The translations under genes were made by a program, and so were the position numbers. This document shows positions 12,995 to 24,400 of a stretch of 64,000 nucleotides of DNA, one piece after another; the stretch's first letter is position 1; each line of letters begins with the position of its first letter. The DNA comes from Hymenoscyphus infarciens (Eukaryota > Ascomycota > Leotiomycetes > Helotiales > Helotiaceae), in contig LLCB01000216.1 of the NCBI GenBank assembly GCA_001414345.1, positions 1 through 64,000 on the forward strand. The letters run 5' to 3'. Below the pieces are notes generated by a model that was given only the letters and a program-made list of their open reading frames with translations, had not been told where the DNA came from and ran no database searches.

Positions 12995-15239
12995 ATGGCA
13001 ACAGATAACACGGACAAAATCACCAATTGGGTGGCGCCGGGGGATAAATCTGGGGAGTTTAAGAGGGGACAGAGTCAGTTCCGGAATTTCATTAAGAAGG
13101 GGGGAGAGTTCCCGCCTGAGGAGGGGAGGTATCATTTATTTGTGAGTTTATTCCGGTGTGGAGGGAGGCGATGCGATGTTTGCGCCTTCTCTGTTTGGTC
13201 GAGGAGGGGAGTTTACGGAGAAGGCGCGAAGGTGTTAGTTGTGTTAGGAAAGCTGGGAGAATGGCATTCTCGCACAACCCTCCTCTCCCAATCCCCTCGC
13301 ACAACCTCAACTAACCTTCCCCCCTCCAGGTCTCTTACGCATGCCCATGGGCCCATCGCGCCCTCATAGTCCGCAAACTCAAAGGCCTCGAATCCATCAT
13401 CCCCTATACCAGCGTCCACTGGCACATGCAAGAAAAGGGCTGGCGCTTCGCGACCCCCGAAGACAAAGATGCCCCCGGGGAGAATGTGACGGGATATGAG
13501 GGATACACGCATATTAGGGATTTGTATTTTGCGGTGGACCCGGAGTATAAGGGTCGATTTACGGTGCCGACTTTGTTTGATAAGAAGACGGGACGGATTG
13601 TTAGTAATGAGTCGAGTGAGATTATTAGGATGTTTTATGGGGAGGTAAGGTACTTTTCTTTACGCTTTTGGGATGGAATGGGTGGAAGGGGAGGGGAAGG
13701 ATTGTGTGGGAGGGTATGGACAATTGGAATGGTTTTCCGGATGGGTTGGAGACTCAGGGTTTCGAGTTCTTGATTCTCCTAGCCCTCTCGAGCAATCGCA
13801 ACAATGGCCCGAGAATGTCTCGCACACTTTCTGAAGAGGAAGGGACGACCAGACGGGCGAGTGTTATTAAAGATGGCTGACAAGAGAACATCTAGTTCGA
13901 CGATATCATCGAACCCAAATACCGCGACGTGAAGCTCCTTCCCCAAGAACTGGAAAAAGACATCGATGAGGCGAATGACTGGATTTATAACGATATCAAT
14001 AATGGGGTTTATAAATCCGGGTTTGCTACTACGGAGGAGGCTTATACTAAAGCTGTCAAGACCCTTTTTGGGAGTTTGGATAGGGTGAGTTTGTTCTTTA
14101 AACTGTTTTGTGGAATGTTTACAAAGAAAGGAGCTAACAAGAAATAGGTTGAGAAACATTTGGAGGGGATGAGCGAAAAGGGACCGTTTTATTTTGGGGA
14201 GCATATTACGGAGGCTGAGTGAGTACTCCTCTTTCTTTCATCCAGTTCTCTGGAGGGAAACGTTGTTTGCTCTCTTTTGGAAGAGGAGTTTGAGGATGAG
14301 ATACTGAGTAAATGTCCTCCTTTTCTCGTGCCTCCTTCTTGACTTAAATGCTGTGTTCCCGGCTCAGTGACACGACGAGGTCAACTGAGTGAGAGGGAGC
14401 GACCTCGAGTCAGTCTCGAGTCGAGTCTCTTTGGTGGCCAATGCGGAGGTCGAGTTGAGAGCGTGAGGGGCGGAGCGACATGAAGAGCCATTTCCTGCCT
14501 ACCTAGGTACGGGCGACGGTTCGAGTTCAAAGTCGTCCTTTCTCTGACTAAACCTCTTCGGCCTTTGGAACGTTCGACGAGCGAGAGAGTTCATGCATAG
14601 TATATTCAGGGTTGTGCCTACTTAGGTAACTCTCGTTGTTCCAACATTCTTGGATGGTCAAATGTTAACCCAGATCCTTTGGAACAATGATGCCTCGTTG
14701 TTCCGAAATGTTTGGGGTAATATTAAATTTGTATTATTCAGTTGGAACAATGAGACCTATTGTCTGTCGCAAATATGCATCGGGCTTTCCGTCAAGTGAC
14801 AGTTGGGCACCAGGAGATTTCAGACGAAAAGATATCGAAATGAGGTGCTAATTCATCATCTGCAGTGTCCGTCTCTTCACAACCATCATTCGATTCGATT
14901 GCGTCTATGTACAGCATTTCAAAACAAACATTCGTGATATCCGTTCTGGGTACCCATACATCCACAAATGGCTTCGAACCCTATACTGGAACAATGCAGC
15001 ATTCAAGGACACGACAGAGTTCACTCATATTAAGTGTCACTACACGAAAAGCCACACACAAGTAAGTCTTTCATTCCTTCGTCAATTGAGGCAGAGGCGG
15101 CGAATCGGGATTTAATTGTTGGTGTTACTTTTAGATCAATCCTTACAGTATCACGCCTGTTGGTCCCGAGCCTCCGATCTTGAGGGAGGATGAGGAGGTC
15201 CCGGCCGTCAAGTATGCGCTGGCGATGGCGAAGAAGTGA
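12995..15239 (+). CDS. ECM4: Glutathione S-transferase, Ecm4/Gto type (S-glutathionyl-hydroquinone reductase)
   Basis: A Xi/omega-like glutathione transferase; characterised members reduce S-glutathionyl-hydroquinones using a catalytic cysteine. Exons: 12995-13141, 13330-13644, 13896-14084, 14148-14218, 14866-15061 and 15135-15239, all phases consistent, 340 residues, typical of the family. The active-site motif SYACPWAHR sits at the start of exon 2 (Cys54). Other family signatures are YTSVHWHMQEKGWRF, VPTLFDKKTGRIVSNESSEI, the helical domain beginning DEANDWIYNDINNGVYKSG, and RLFTTIIRFDCVYVQHFK, where the family usually has FDPVY. Intron 4 (14219-14865) is about 650 bp, far longer than the other introns here, and contains inverted repeats. 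An in-frame upstream ATG at 12902 would add 31 residues rich in Arg, Ser and Thr. Confidence 0.92.
14628..14755. repeat. Short inverted-repeat insertion inside an intron
   Basis: Within intron 4 of the glutathione transferase gene, TCTCGTTGTTCCAAC at about 14628-14642 is matched in reverse complement by GTTGGAACAATGAGA at about 14741-14755, with one mismatch. Further ttggaacaatgat and cgttgttccgaaat pieces lie between. The arrangement suggests a small MITE-like insertion of about 130 bp. No clear target duplication was found. Confidence 0.45.
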
Positions 15240-16192
15240 GTGTAAGGAGATGAGGGGTTACGACGACAATTTATGGTTTTCGTTGGTACTGTAATGAATC
15301 TTCGTGTCAGGTTCCCTTTTTTCTATGTGTGCCCTATTTTTCATTTTCTTCTCCAAGCGAAGGTCTTCTGCAGGCATGTTGTGTCCCCGGATATGTTGGG
15401 TTGGGGACAAGGTTTCCATTATTCATCGCAAATATTGAAGATGGGATGAGCCGTTCTCTAGGCTCTGCTTGGCAGTTGTTTCATCTTTTCCCCAGTTTTT
15501 GTAAATGAGTTGGTGTTCCTCCTGGAGACTAACTCCTTCACACTGCATTTTATACGTACGAGTCTTACACTGCGATTGGCGCAGCTGGCCTCGCCCGCGG
15601 CAGGGAATCTCGTCAGTCTGCACAACATAGGCATCCCGAAGCGATTCATTGGTTCGATGTTTTAAGCTATTACAACTTGAAACTTCCATGTCTCTGGCGG
15701 GAATTTGCCAAGGATTTTTTGGCCACAGTCTGGGTAAAAGTTCTGTGGCTTGCCTGCCGTTCCAACATTTTATCAGCCTTCGGGAGGAATCAATAGTTGG
15801 TTCCACTCATCATGCGGTTCGTTAAGATTCGATTCACAGTTTTTCGCTCGTTGGCTACTTATTGTCGCCCAGTCATAATTGGTGGCGAAGGCTGACAATG
15901 GCAAATATCCAACGATGATAAAGACAGGCTTCCCCGCTGCTTTTGACTCGACTCTTTTTTTTCATCCTTTCTACTGTGCTATTCCCAGCCTTTGCTCTTG
16001 AGTTGACCATTAATTACATTCATTTGTTGATGAGTCCTTAACCAACAGTCATTCATTTTTATTTCTATTCATCCACACTCTTTTACAAGTTTCGAGATAG
16101 ATTCTCATCCTAGACATACTCTCTCTATTCTTCGGTCTCGATAGAAAGTAAAGATAGTATCTCTTCATACGATCACGTTAAAAAGACGAACG
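15240..16192. other. Intergenic upstream of the AA9 gene
   Basis: About 950 bp. No gene is recognised; the 127-codon frame on the - strand (15423-15806) has no family resemblance. The last 250 bases are pyrimidine-rich, as in many fungal leaders, and end at the AA9 start codon. Confidence 0.5.
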
Positions 16193-17929
16193 ATGCATTT
16201 CTCAACACTCGTTTACGCTCTGGCAGCGGTCCAACCAATCGCAGCACACACAGTCTTCACCACTCTCTACATCAACGAACAAAACCAAGGCGATGGAACA
16301 TGTGTTCGAATGCCCACCAACCCCCAAAAAGCAACAGACCCCATCGCCGACCTTGCGAGTACGGACATGGCATGTGGAGTCGACGGTACCGTTGGAGTCT
16401 CCCTCGTCTGTTCAGCTCAACGAAACGCAAAGTTGACCTTTGAATACCGTCTCTTTGCGGATGGCGAGCAGCCCGGAGCTTTGGATGCAAGTCACAAGGG
16501 ACCTTGCGCTGTCTACATGAAGAATACCGCTTCAGCTGTCAACGACAAGGCGACTGGTGATGGATGGTTCAAGATATGGGACGAGGGGTATGATTCCACG
16601 GCTGGAAAATGGTGTACGGAGAAGGTTATTGCCAATGGTGGACTACTTTCTCTGAGAGTCCCTGATGATCTTGCCGGAGGGAATTACCTTGTAAGATCCG
16701 AGTTACTTGCGCTTCAGGAGGCGGATAAGACACCTGCCAATCCTCAGTTCTATGTTGGGTGTGCTCAGATATTTTTACAATCAACGGCAACCACACTTCC
16801 TAAGGATACTGTCTCTATCCCTGGATATGTTACGATTAAGGACCCTTCGGTTCTTTTCAACATCTATACACCAAAATTCCCATACACTACTCCTGGCCCA
16901 GCAGCCTATCAACCAGGTGTTAGTGCCAGCAAGCAAGTCACGGCTGTGACTCAACAAACTGAGGGACTACTGCCTGGAAATGCGTTACTTGTGAATGCAA
17001 ATTGGGTTGGAATGGAAGTGCCATCTTACTCGACTGAAACTGGATGCGACACAGCTGCTGAAGCCTGCTGGAACCAGGCCAGTACTTGTTATTCAACTGC
17101 GCCTCCTACTGGATCTGCAAACTGCAAAATTTGGGAGGCAAAATGCCAGGGGATCCGAGATGCTTGTGATGCAAATTCTTTCTCTGGACCACCGAATGCG
17201 GGAAAGAAGCTTGTACCAGTTCCGGCAAAAACTGTGATCATACCTGCTGCTGTTAACGAAGGGACTTCTGGAACTTCTTCTTCTTCCGCCTCGTCTGTCT
17301 CCGCTAGCCCATCGGTGGAAGCGGTTACGAAATATGCACCCGTAAGCAACCCTATTTTTCGCACGTCTTCTGCTGCGTCTTTTGCTTCTGCGTTTCCCAA
17401 ATTGGAATTGAGAGCATTTCAACCTGCTGGCTCTGTGACTGCAATTCCATCCGTGGTTTACACAACAATTCAACAAACGACAATCGTCATTATCCCCAGT
17501 TCGACAGTCACGAATACAGTTTTCGTCTCGACAACTCTTTCTTCGTTTCTCGTTGGTCAACAGCTTCCTACGGGTTGGACGGATCCAACATTGAAGACCC
17601 CATTGCCTCTTCCTGCGAGAGAATCCTCTTCTATGCTAACTCCTCCTCAGACTTCTAGTGTTCTTGCTGCGCCAGCTTCTACTCCTACTGCCAGCCCAAA
17701 TATCCACCCTGATACAGGTACACCAGATTCCCACCCCGATAGTGATGAAGAGGCCCTTTGCGGAGAAGGAAAAGGGAAATGCGAGGGTGAGATAAAGGAC
17801 CTCTTTGGGTCTTGTTGTTCTGCTTCTGGGTGGTGTGGGAGGAGTGCGGGTCACTGTGGAACAGGATGTCAACCGGGCTTTGGGGAGTGTAAGAAGGTTA
17901 AGAGGGGAGGAAGATGGATTCCTCGATAG
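16193..17929 (+). CDS. Secreted AA9 lytic polysaccharide monooxygenase with C-terminal CBM18-like module
   Basis: AA9 enzymes are secreted copper monooxygenases that oxidatively cleave cellulose and related glucans. The gene is one 578-codon exon. The signal peptide (residues 1-18) is cut before His19, so the mature protein begins HTVFTTLYIN, giving the N-terminal half of the copper histidine brace. The second copper histidine is His101 in SHKGPCAVYMKN, and the conserved NPQFYVGCAQIFLQ (Tyr187) closes the active site. After the catalytic domain (to about residue 250) comes a Cys-containing segment (TGCDTAAEACWNQASTCY, then WEAKCQGIRDAC) and a long Ser/Thr-rich linker. The C-terminus (about 523-569) has a hevein-like pattern with GSCCSASGWCG and HCGTGCQPGFGEC, which resembles chitin-binding CBM18. 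The protein is more than twice the length of a minimal AA9. The AA9 assignment is firm; the CBM18 call rests on cysteine spacing. Confidence 0.93.
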   Translation: MHFSTLVYALAAVQPIAAHTVFTTLYINEQNQGDGTCVRMPTNPQKATDPIADLASTDMACGVDGTVGVSLVCSAQRNAKLTFEYRLFADGEQPGALDASHKGPCAVYMKNTASAVNDKATGDGWFKIWDEGYDSTAGKWCTEKVIANGGLLSLRVPDDLAGGNYLVRSELLALQEADKTPANPQFYVGCAQIFLQSTATTLPKDTVSIPGYVTIKDPSVLFNIYTPKFPYTTPGPAAYQPGVSASKQVTAVTQQTEGLLPGNALLVNANWVGMEVPSYSTETGCDTAAEACWNQASTCYSTAPPTGSANCKIWEAKCQGIRDACDANSFSGPPNAGKKLVPVPAKTVIIPAAVNEGTSGTSSSSASSVSASPSVEAVTKYAPVSNPIFRTSSAASFASAFPKLELRAFQPAGSVTAIPSVVYTTIQQTTIVIIPSSTVTNTVFVSTTLSSFLVGQQLPTGWTDPTLKTPLPLPARESSSMLTPPQTSSVLAAPASTPTASPNIHPDTGTPDSHPDSDEEALCGEGKGKCEGEIKDLFGSCCSASGWCGRSAGHCGTGCQPGFGECKKVKRGGRWIPR

Positions 17930-18485
17930 AGTTGAACTCGGAGTGGATTTTTACGACGAGTATCGTCAGGTGGTGGATCGTGGAAGATGACTTTCGATTC
18001 TTTTGCACATATTATGGGTTGGAATTTGGTTTGAGAGGATGGGAAATTGGGACGACGGAGGGATTGGTATATATACAGTAGTAAAGGTACATGTAGAGCT
18101 GCGCTCTCTGAGACTTTATAGCTGTAAATTTATAGCTGTTTCTCTGGGGTTGAGCTAAGACTGATAACTTTGATAAGTGACTGTTATAATCTGCTTGACA
18201 ATACTTGGGAATCCACTTGGTTGAATTCAAAAGGACAACCTGTATTTTACCGACGAAGTCCCGTGCATCGTACGCTGTACTCCTAACCCCAACACCTGCT
18301 CTACACGTACGAGAACGACTCCGACACCTTACAAAACTCCTTCCAATTGCTTCTATGTAAAGCGACTTTCTGGGTACACAAAACTGCGGGCATACAACCA
18401 AGCGAAGGACGAAATACGAAACCTCCATACCACGACCCCTCATTACCCCGCGTCGACAGCTATTCCCCCTTTTACCACAATCAAA
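17930..18485. other. Intergenic between AA9 and iminopeptidase
   Basis: About 550 bp between two + strand genes. It probably contains the AA9 3' end and the iminopeptidase promoter. No gene or clear element is seen. Confidence 0.5.
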
Positions 18486-19787
18486 ATGGCACCAATATAC
18501 CCAGCATTCGCACCAAACAAAACCGACCACCTCAAAGTCTCTGACATCCATTCAATCTACTATGAGGACTGCGGAAACCCATCTGGAGTCCCAATCCTCT
18601 ACCTTCATGGTGGACCGGGTGGTGGAATTGACGACAGCGACAGGTACACCCCCCAACCTCATAAACCAGCTCCAACAAGTAACCAAAACAAAACTCCAGA
18701 CAATATTTCGATCCCTCCCATTACCGCTCAATCCTCCTTGAACAACGCGGTTCCGGTCGCTCCACCCCGCACGCCTCCCTCACAGACAACACAACCTGGG
18801 ACTTGGTCTCCGACATCGAAGCTTTACGCACACACCTCGGGATCTCAAAATGGATTGTCTTTGGCGGTTCCTGGGGCTCTACTCTTTCCCTCGCATACTC
18901 GCAGAAACATCCTGAGAAGTGTTTGGGTCTGATTTTGAGGGGCATATTTACATTGAGGAAAGAGGAGTTGCTGTGGTTTTATCAGAGGGGTGCGGACATG
19001 CTGTATCCGGATTATTATGAGGCTTATAAGGCTGTTATTCCGGAGGCGGAGAGGGGGGATATGATGGGGGCTTATTATAGGAGGCTTACGGGGGAGGATG
19101 AGGGGGAGAAGTTGAAGTGGTGAGTTTCTTTCCCTGGGTGGTGAGCGGGGTCGGGGGGATGATCTAATGAGGGCAGCGCGGGTGCTTGGAGTACGTGGGA
19201 GAATTCGACGAGTAAGTTGATTGTCGATGCGGAATATATTAAGAGGAGTGAGGATCCGAAATGGTTTGTCAATCCTGTACTTTCCCCCGGTGTTTGGTTG
19301 CTGATATAGATTCAGGGCACTAGCATTCGCACGTATCGAATGCCATTTCTTCGTCAATGGAGGTGGGTATTCTCCGAGTTCTTTCCCCCTCTTTCGGGTT
19401 GTTTTGGGAGGATTGAGATACTATTTTCTCCTTCAGACATCTCATTTTCTCCCCACACAACCCCTTTTTATCCTAAGTTCCTCAGGCATACTTCTAGAAA
19501 TGGCAATACTGACTCCGAGTTGGTCCACAGGCTGGATGGAAGATGGTCAGCTTATTACCGATGCACCTAAGATTGCTCACCTCCCAATTGTAATCGTTCA
19601 AGGACGATACGATATGGTTTGTCCGGCCAAGACGAGCTGGGATTTGTATCAAGCCTTGGGAGGAGAATCCAATGGGAAGGTTGAGTACAAGATCATTGGG
19701 GACTGTGGACATAGTGCACATGAGAAGGGTATTGAGGAAGCTTTGGTGGATGCTTGTGAGAAGTTTAAAAGCATCAAGGCGGAGTGA
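18486..19787 (+). CDS. Proline iminopeptidase (prolyl aminopeptidase, alpha/beta hydrolase)
   Basis: A serine peptidase of family S33 that removes N-terminal proline from peptides. Exons: 18486-18643, 18700-19119, 19177-19263, 19316-19362 and 19531-19787, in phase, giving 322 residues against a usual 310-320. The oxyanion-loop motif HGGPGGG lies near residue 40, then YFDPSHYRSILLEQRGSGRS. The nucleophile is Ser110 in GGSWGS, the acid is Asp265 in QGRYDMVCP, and the base is His298 in GDCGHSAHE, so the triad is complete. The splice into exon 5 at 19531 gives FFVNGGWMEDGQL, which fits the family better than the alternative acceptor near 19490. No signal peptide is seen, so it is probably cytosolic. 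Confidence 0.93.
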
Positions 19788-20284
19788 TGAAGGTATGAAT
19801 GAATTACGAGCACTAGTCCGGATATGATTGACGAAATGAAATGCATCTGCAGCGACCTTAGAGGTTAATTTCCTCCTACTCCTTTGCATAGGGATGCAGC
19901 GAGCTTGAGAATCAAAATTCCCTTTTTACCCCTCTTAAATCGTGCTATTTTTTCTCTCGCAATGTACAAGGACTATACAACCACGTCACATTTAAAATAT
20001 CTATAAATGGGTACACCTGTCAATAAGCCTATTTGGAATCTGTCTAGATTCTTTGTACATTTTTCTTATAGTTGTGTCGTATAAAAGAGGTCTTTCTACA
20101 CAAGGTGTACAGAGTACAAAAAGGGAACTTTTTTCCGTCCCCGAAGGTTGCCTCTCTTTGTCCTTTCCTTCTTTTTAAACTCCATTCTCGGTTTTCTTAC
20201 ATTTCTCACCAACAAGATATCTCTTTGGAATTCTGCTTTTGGCTAACACGGGAAGGAAAAGAGAGCAGAGATAAAATTCATGTG
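19788..20284. other. Non-coding interval downstream of the iminopeptidase
   Basis: About 500 bp, probably 3' UTR followed by intergenic sequence. No gene is recognised. It leads directly into the 604-bp tandem duplication. Confidence 0.5.
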
Positions 20285-21491
20285 GTTGCCTGAGATAAGA
20301 GCAGCTCCCTCCCTTGCTAGTCCCGTATGAGATTTTCTTGGACAGAGAGACTGGTTCTTTGAGGTGGAGTTGTGTTCGCCTGTCTTTATTTCCGTCTCAC
20401 TACCTCTACTCTATAGTCAGGGTTCAATTTACTGTCGAATACTTCTTTTACTGACGTAACCTTTTCCTTCCTTCTCGAGTTTTGGCTCAAATTGATGACG
20501 GAAAACCTTGTCTCTTAATTTTTTCTTAGAGGGTCGAAGGGTGTGCTACTACAAAGCAGAGGGCGATGATTTCAAGGATCGTAGAACACAGGCGAAATTT
20601 TTCTCCAGGTCTTTGATCAGCTCGTACTCTTGCTATTTCAGATTCTTTGACAGGTGCGGGATTGGGGGGGCTTTATACGTGTTGGAGGGGGTACCTTTTG
20701 TGCTCGGGGGTTTTCTAACGAGAGCTTTTGCGGGCTGAGGTTGGTGTGATATCTTATATTTTTACCAGTATTTATAATGAAATCCAATGTTCTCTCTAAC
20801 ACTTGTCTAACTCCAGCTCACAATTTTTGATTGTGAATCTTTTAAGTCCTCTACAACGAGACCCTCCGTCGACTCTAACTTCTAATCGGTTGCCTAAGAT
20901 AAGAGTAGCTCTCTCCCTTACTAGTCCTATATAGTATTTTCTTAGACAGAGAGAGTAGTTCTTTAAGATAGAGTTATATTCGCCTATCTTTATTTCTGTC
21001 TTACTACCTCTATAGTTAAGGTTTAATTTACTATTAAATACTTCTTTTACTAATATAACCTTTTTCTTTCTTCTTAAGTTTTAGCTTAAATTAATAATAG
21101 AAAAACTTATCTCTTAATTTTTCTTAGAAGGTTAAAGAGTATACTACTATAAAGTAGAGAGTAATGATTTTAAGGATTATAGAATATAGGTGAAATTTTT
21201 CTCTAAGTCTTTAATTAGCTTATACTCTTACTATTTTAGATTCTTTAATAGGTATAAGGTTTAGGAGAGGAGGCTTTATATATATTAGAAGAGGTATCTT
21301 TTATACTTAAGAGTTTTCTAATAAGAGCTTTTAGAGGTAGAGGTTAGTATAACATCTTATATTTTTACTAGTATTTATAATAAAATCTAATATTTTCTCT
21401 AGTACTTATCTAACTCTAGCTTATACTTTTTAATTATAAATCTTTTAAGTCCTCTATAACGAGACCCTCCGTCGACTCCAACTTCTAATCG
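20284..21491. repeat. 604-bp tandem duplication, second copy RIP-mutated
   Basis: Copy 1 (about 20284-20887) and copy 2 (20888-21491) are aligned head to tail with a period of 604 bp. The start ggttgcctgagataagag is answered by ggttgcctaagataagag, and the end aacgagaccctccgtcgac occurs in both. Nearly every difference is C to T or G to A, mostly CA to TA and TG to TA, and lies in copy 2. Copy 1 keeps normal composition. Near the 3' end copy 1 instead has ctctaact where copy 2 has ctccaact. No coding frame is recognised in either copy. Confidence 0.9.
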
Positions 21492-24400
21492 AGTTCTAGG
21501 ATCATAGCTGTTCTTCCATAACGTTGATTTCCCAAATTCCACCATTAATTCTATATGGGGAAGGGAAAGAAACCGGTGAAGTGAAGACGAACAGGAGACA
21601 AGTTCGATCATTTTTACTTGTAAGGTATTAAGACGCGTAACGAAGTCTTGTCAAACGAATGGCGGAAAAGTCCTGGGAGTTTGCTATGAGTGGCTGAACT
21701 TGAGAGCACAAATGGGGATTGTATTGTACAATCTCCCGTCAAAGTTCTACAGTATTTGCTGTCGAAACATTTCCGTTCATGTGTTTGAGATGATGATGGT
21801 TGATTATTGTGGGCGGCGTTAGCCTGGGATTCAGTGTTTGGACTCGTTGAGGAGGCTTTGCTGGAGGGTCTCTTGTGTTGTTTAGGCGATTTTGAGGCAA
21901 GACACTAGATTGTTCTGTTAGCTTTATTGCATTATTCTAGTTCTTTACACCATATAAATTCCGATGGGTTTATGCTTCATGAGTATTTGTTGGTTTTTGT
22001 TCTCCCTCTTTGCTGGGGGAGTAGAGGATTTCTATGTTGTCTTGTATCTCGAACAGGAGTAGTATTTTGACTATGGAATAGATAGGGAATATACCTTCCA
22101 ACACACTCCAACAGTATCCTGATATCAATCCCAAAGTAACATGAGGTTGGCCGACCGTAGCTCTTCCTCCATGGCATTTCGCGAGTCTCGGTCCCGAAGA
22201 GTGATTACTTGGCCCTTCTGAGAACTCAAGCACAGAACTTAGATGCTACCGGGGTAAAGTGCCAAATGAGCACGCATAAGGAAATGTCTTTAATGATGAC
22301 TGCTTGGCTTCTCAAACTCTTTAGTATCTCACCGACCTAGTTCTGGGGGTAGACGCGTACCTTATATTCCACTGGACGAAATAATCCTACAATATATATC
22401 AATGCTCAAAAGGATTTCCACCACGACACTTTTGAGGAAGCCTCAATGTATAAGCTTAATGGATCATGGAAGGAGCGGGTGTTGCAGTCTCTTGTTCTGT
22501 AATGAAAAAGGAATTGGAACCTGTTTACAAAATTAATCAGCGTTTTAAATTTCCCATCCTATCCTATCCTAGGGGTCAGGAGAGGATAGGCTAAGTAAAT
22601 CGTTATTAATAGATTTTTAAATAACAGGTAAATAAAATACTAAGAATAAGTATAGACCTTAATCTAGTAGTACTTGCATCTCTTTTATTTAGTATATAAG
22701 TTATTTATGATTAAGGTTGCTTATTATATACTTGTAAGTAAAAATAACGGAGTTTACCCAGGCTGAAGGAAAATATCCACGTAGCGCCAAGAGGCTGGGA
22801 AAACAAAACGCTGTTACAAATAATTCCTCTTATTATCTTTCCTCTGCTGAAATTTATTGTCGAGGTGTTGTTCACTGTCGAATATCTCTCGTACGGTGGA
22901 CGTCTTACTCTTGGGGGCTACCCTATATCCATCTGGAGTTATAGAATCGAGAGTGCTGACCTATGCTCGGTTGATGGTCAAGCTTGCAATGGACTCGAGA
23001 AATCGCTGTCGTCTCCCAGGCCGTTGTTCGTTTAGTTGGGTGTGTTATTGTATGCCAACTGTTAGATTTCATGCGAGAAGAACGTTTATCGAAGAGTGAG
23101 TCGAGGTCTCTTGTTGGTCCAGGCCCGCCTTTTTATCTTTGCCTCTTTGCCTTCTTGCCCATGGGTATTGTTAAGGCTTGGAAACATCCTCTCGTGTTAC
23201 ATTTTGACACTAAGTAACTTCCAGTTATTTACTAGAAAGACCCTTCCGTGCTTCTATTTAGAAATTATAGCTGACGAAGAGCCGAAGAAATGATATCATA
23301 CAAGAGCTCTGTACACCCCTTTCTCATTGAACTTAGAACTCTCCTCCCTGGAAAAAAGACAAGGAGTTGAAACTTCCTTTAGGATATCCTTGATTTTCTG
23401 CACAAGATACGGTTAAAGCCCCCAGTTAAATGTAACATACGGTCCATTGCTCCCCTGTAGGCTTAGTCTGTCTACACGGGCTCAAGTCCTATCAAATGTG
23501 ATAATAGTTGTGATGGTTTAGAGCAGCGGCTGTTACACGCTTGAGGGAGCTACCTGGGAAAAGCGTAAACGTGTTTCAAGTGGCCTCTTGGCGTTGGCTT
23601 TTATTCAGGTATTGATGTGTGGAGGAGAATATGCGTTCCAACAGGATCTCCCGGATGACGAACACATTCGAATGGTGGGCCTGAGGGTTGCTGTCGATTA
23701 CAAGAATTTAGATGATACACTATGGCGTAGCATAGAGGCTACTAAAGTGGAAACGTTTATTCCAAGTGGAGGGGGAGGCGTGGAATGAAGGGTCCCACAT
23801 ATTTCTGATTGAGATATCGCACTGGAAAAGGTTGCCCATGATCTCGAATTGTCTGTGAGCCTTGCATCTGGGGTTTCCAGCCAGCTGTCCCACCTTGATA
23901 CTGATCAGGTGCTGACACTCTTTTACAATTCCTTTTTTAGAATTGATGGTTATTCGAGAAAACTGGGAGAGCTATTCAACTAATTTCGTTTCGTTCATCT
24001 TTCTTTTGCTGGGGGTAATTAATTCAACTGTGTATGGAGCGAGGTTGAGGTTCAAAAATATCCTGGATGATAGTCTACGCCTCCGTAACTGGCAGAGAGG
24101 TAATCTCAGAAAGTCGTCCGTCATTTTGACAACCCAAAATTCCTCAAGGGAATATCCATTTCTAGAGTTTCTTGTTTCTTGTTCCTTATAGAATGAAGAG
24201 TAAATATCGAGTTGGGGGTTTGAAAGGAAACATCACTGCTAATTTAGGCCCAAAATTCACTTATGATAACAAGCATGGGGCCCCCCACTTCGCAAAACCC
24301 ATACTACCACAGCCAACCCCACGACATGCAACAAAATATGCATCTCATCAAGTTCAACTCATGGTTGGCTGGATAAATACCTAAGTTTAACCCAACAGTC

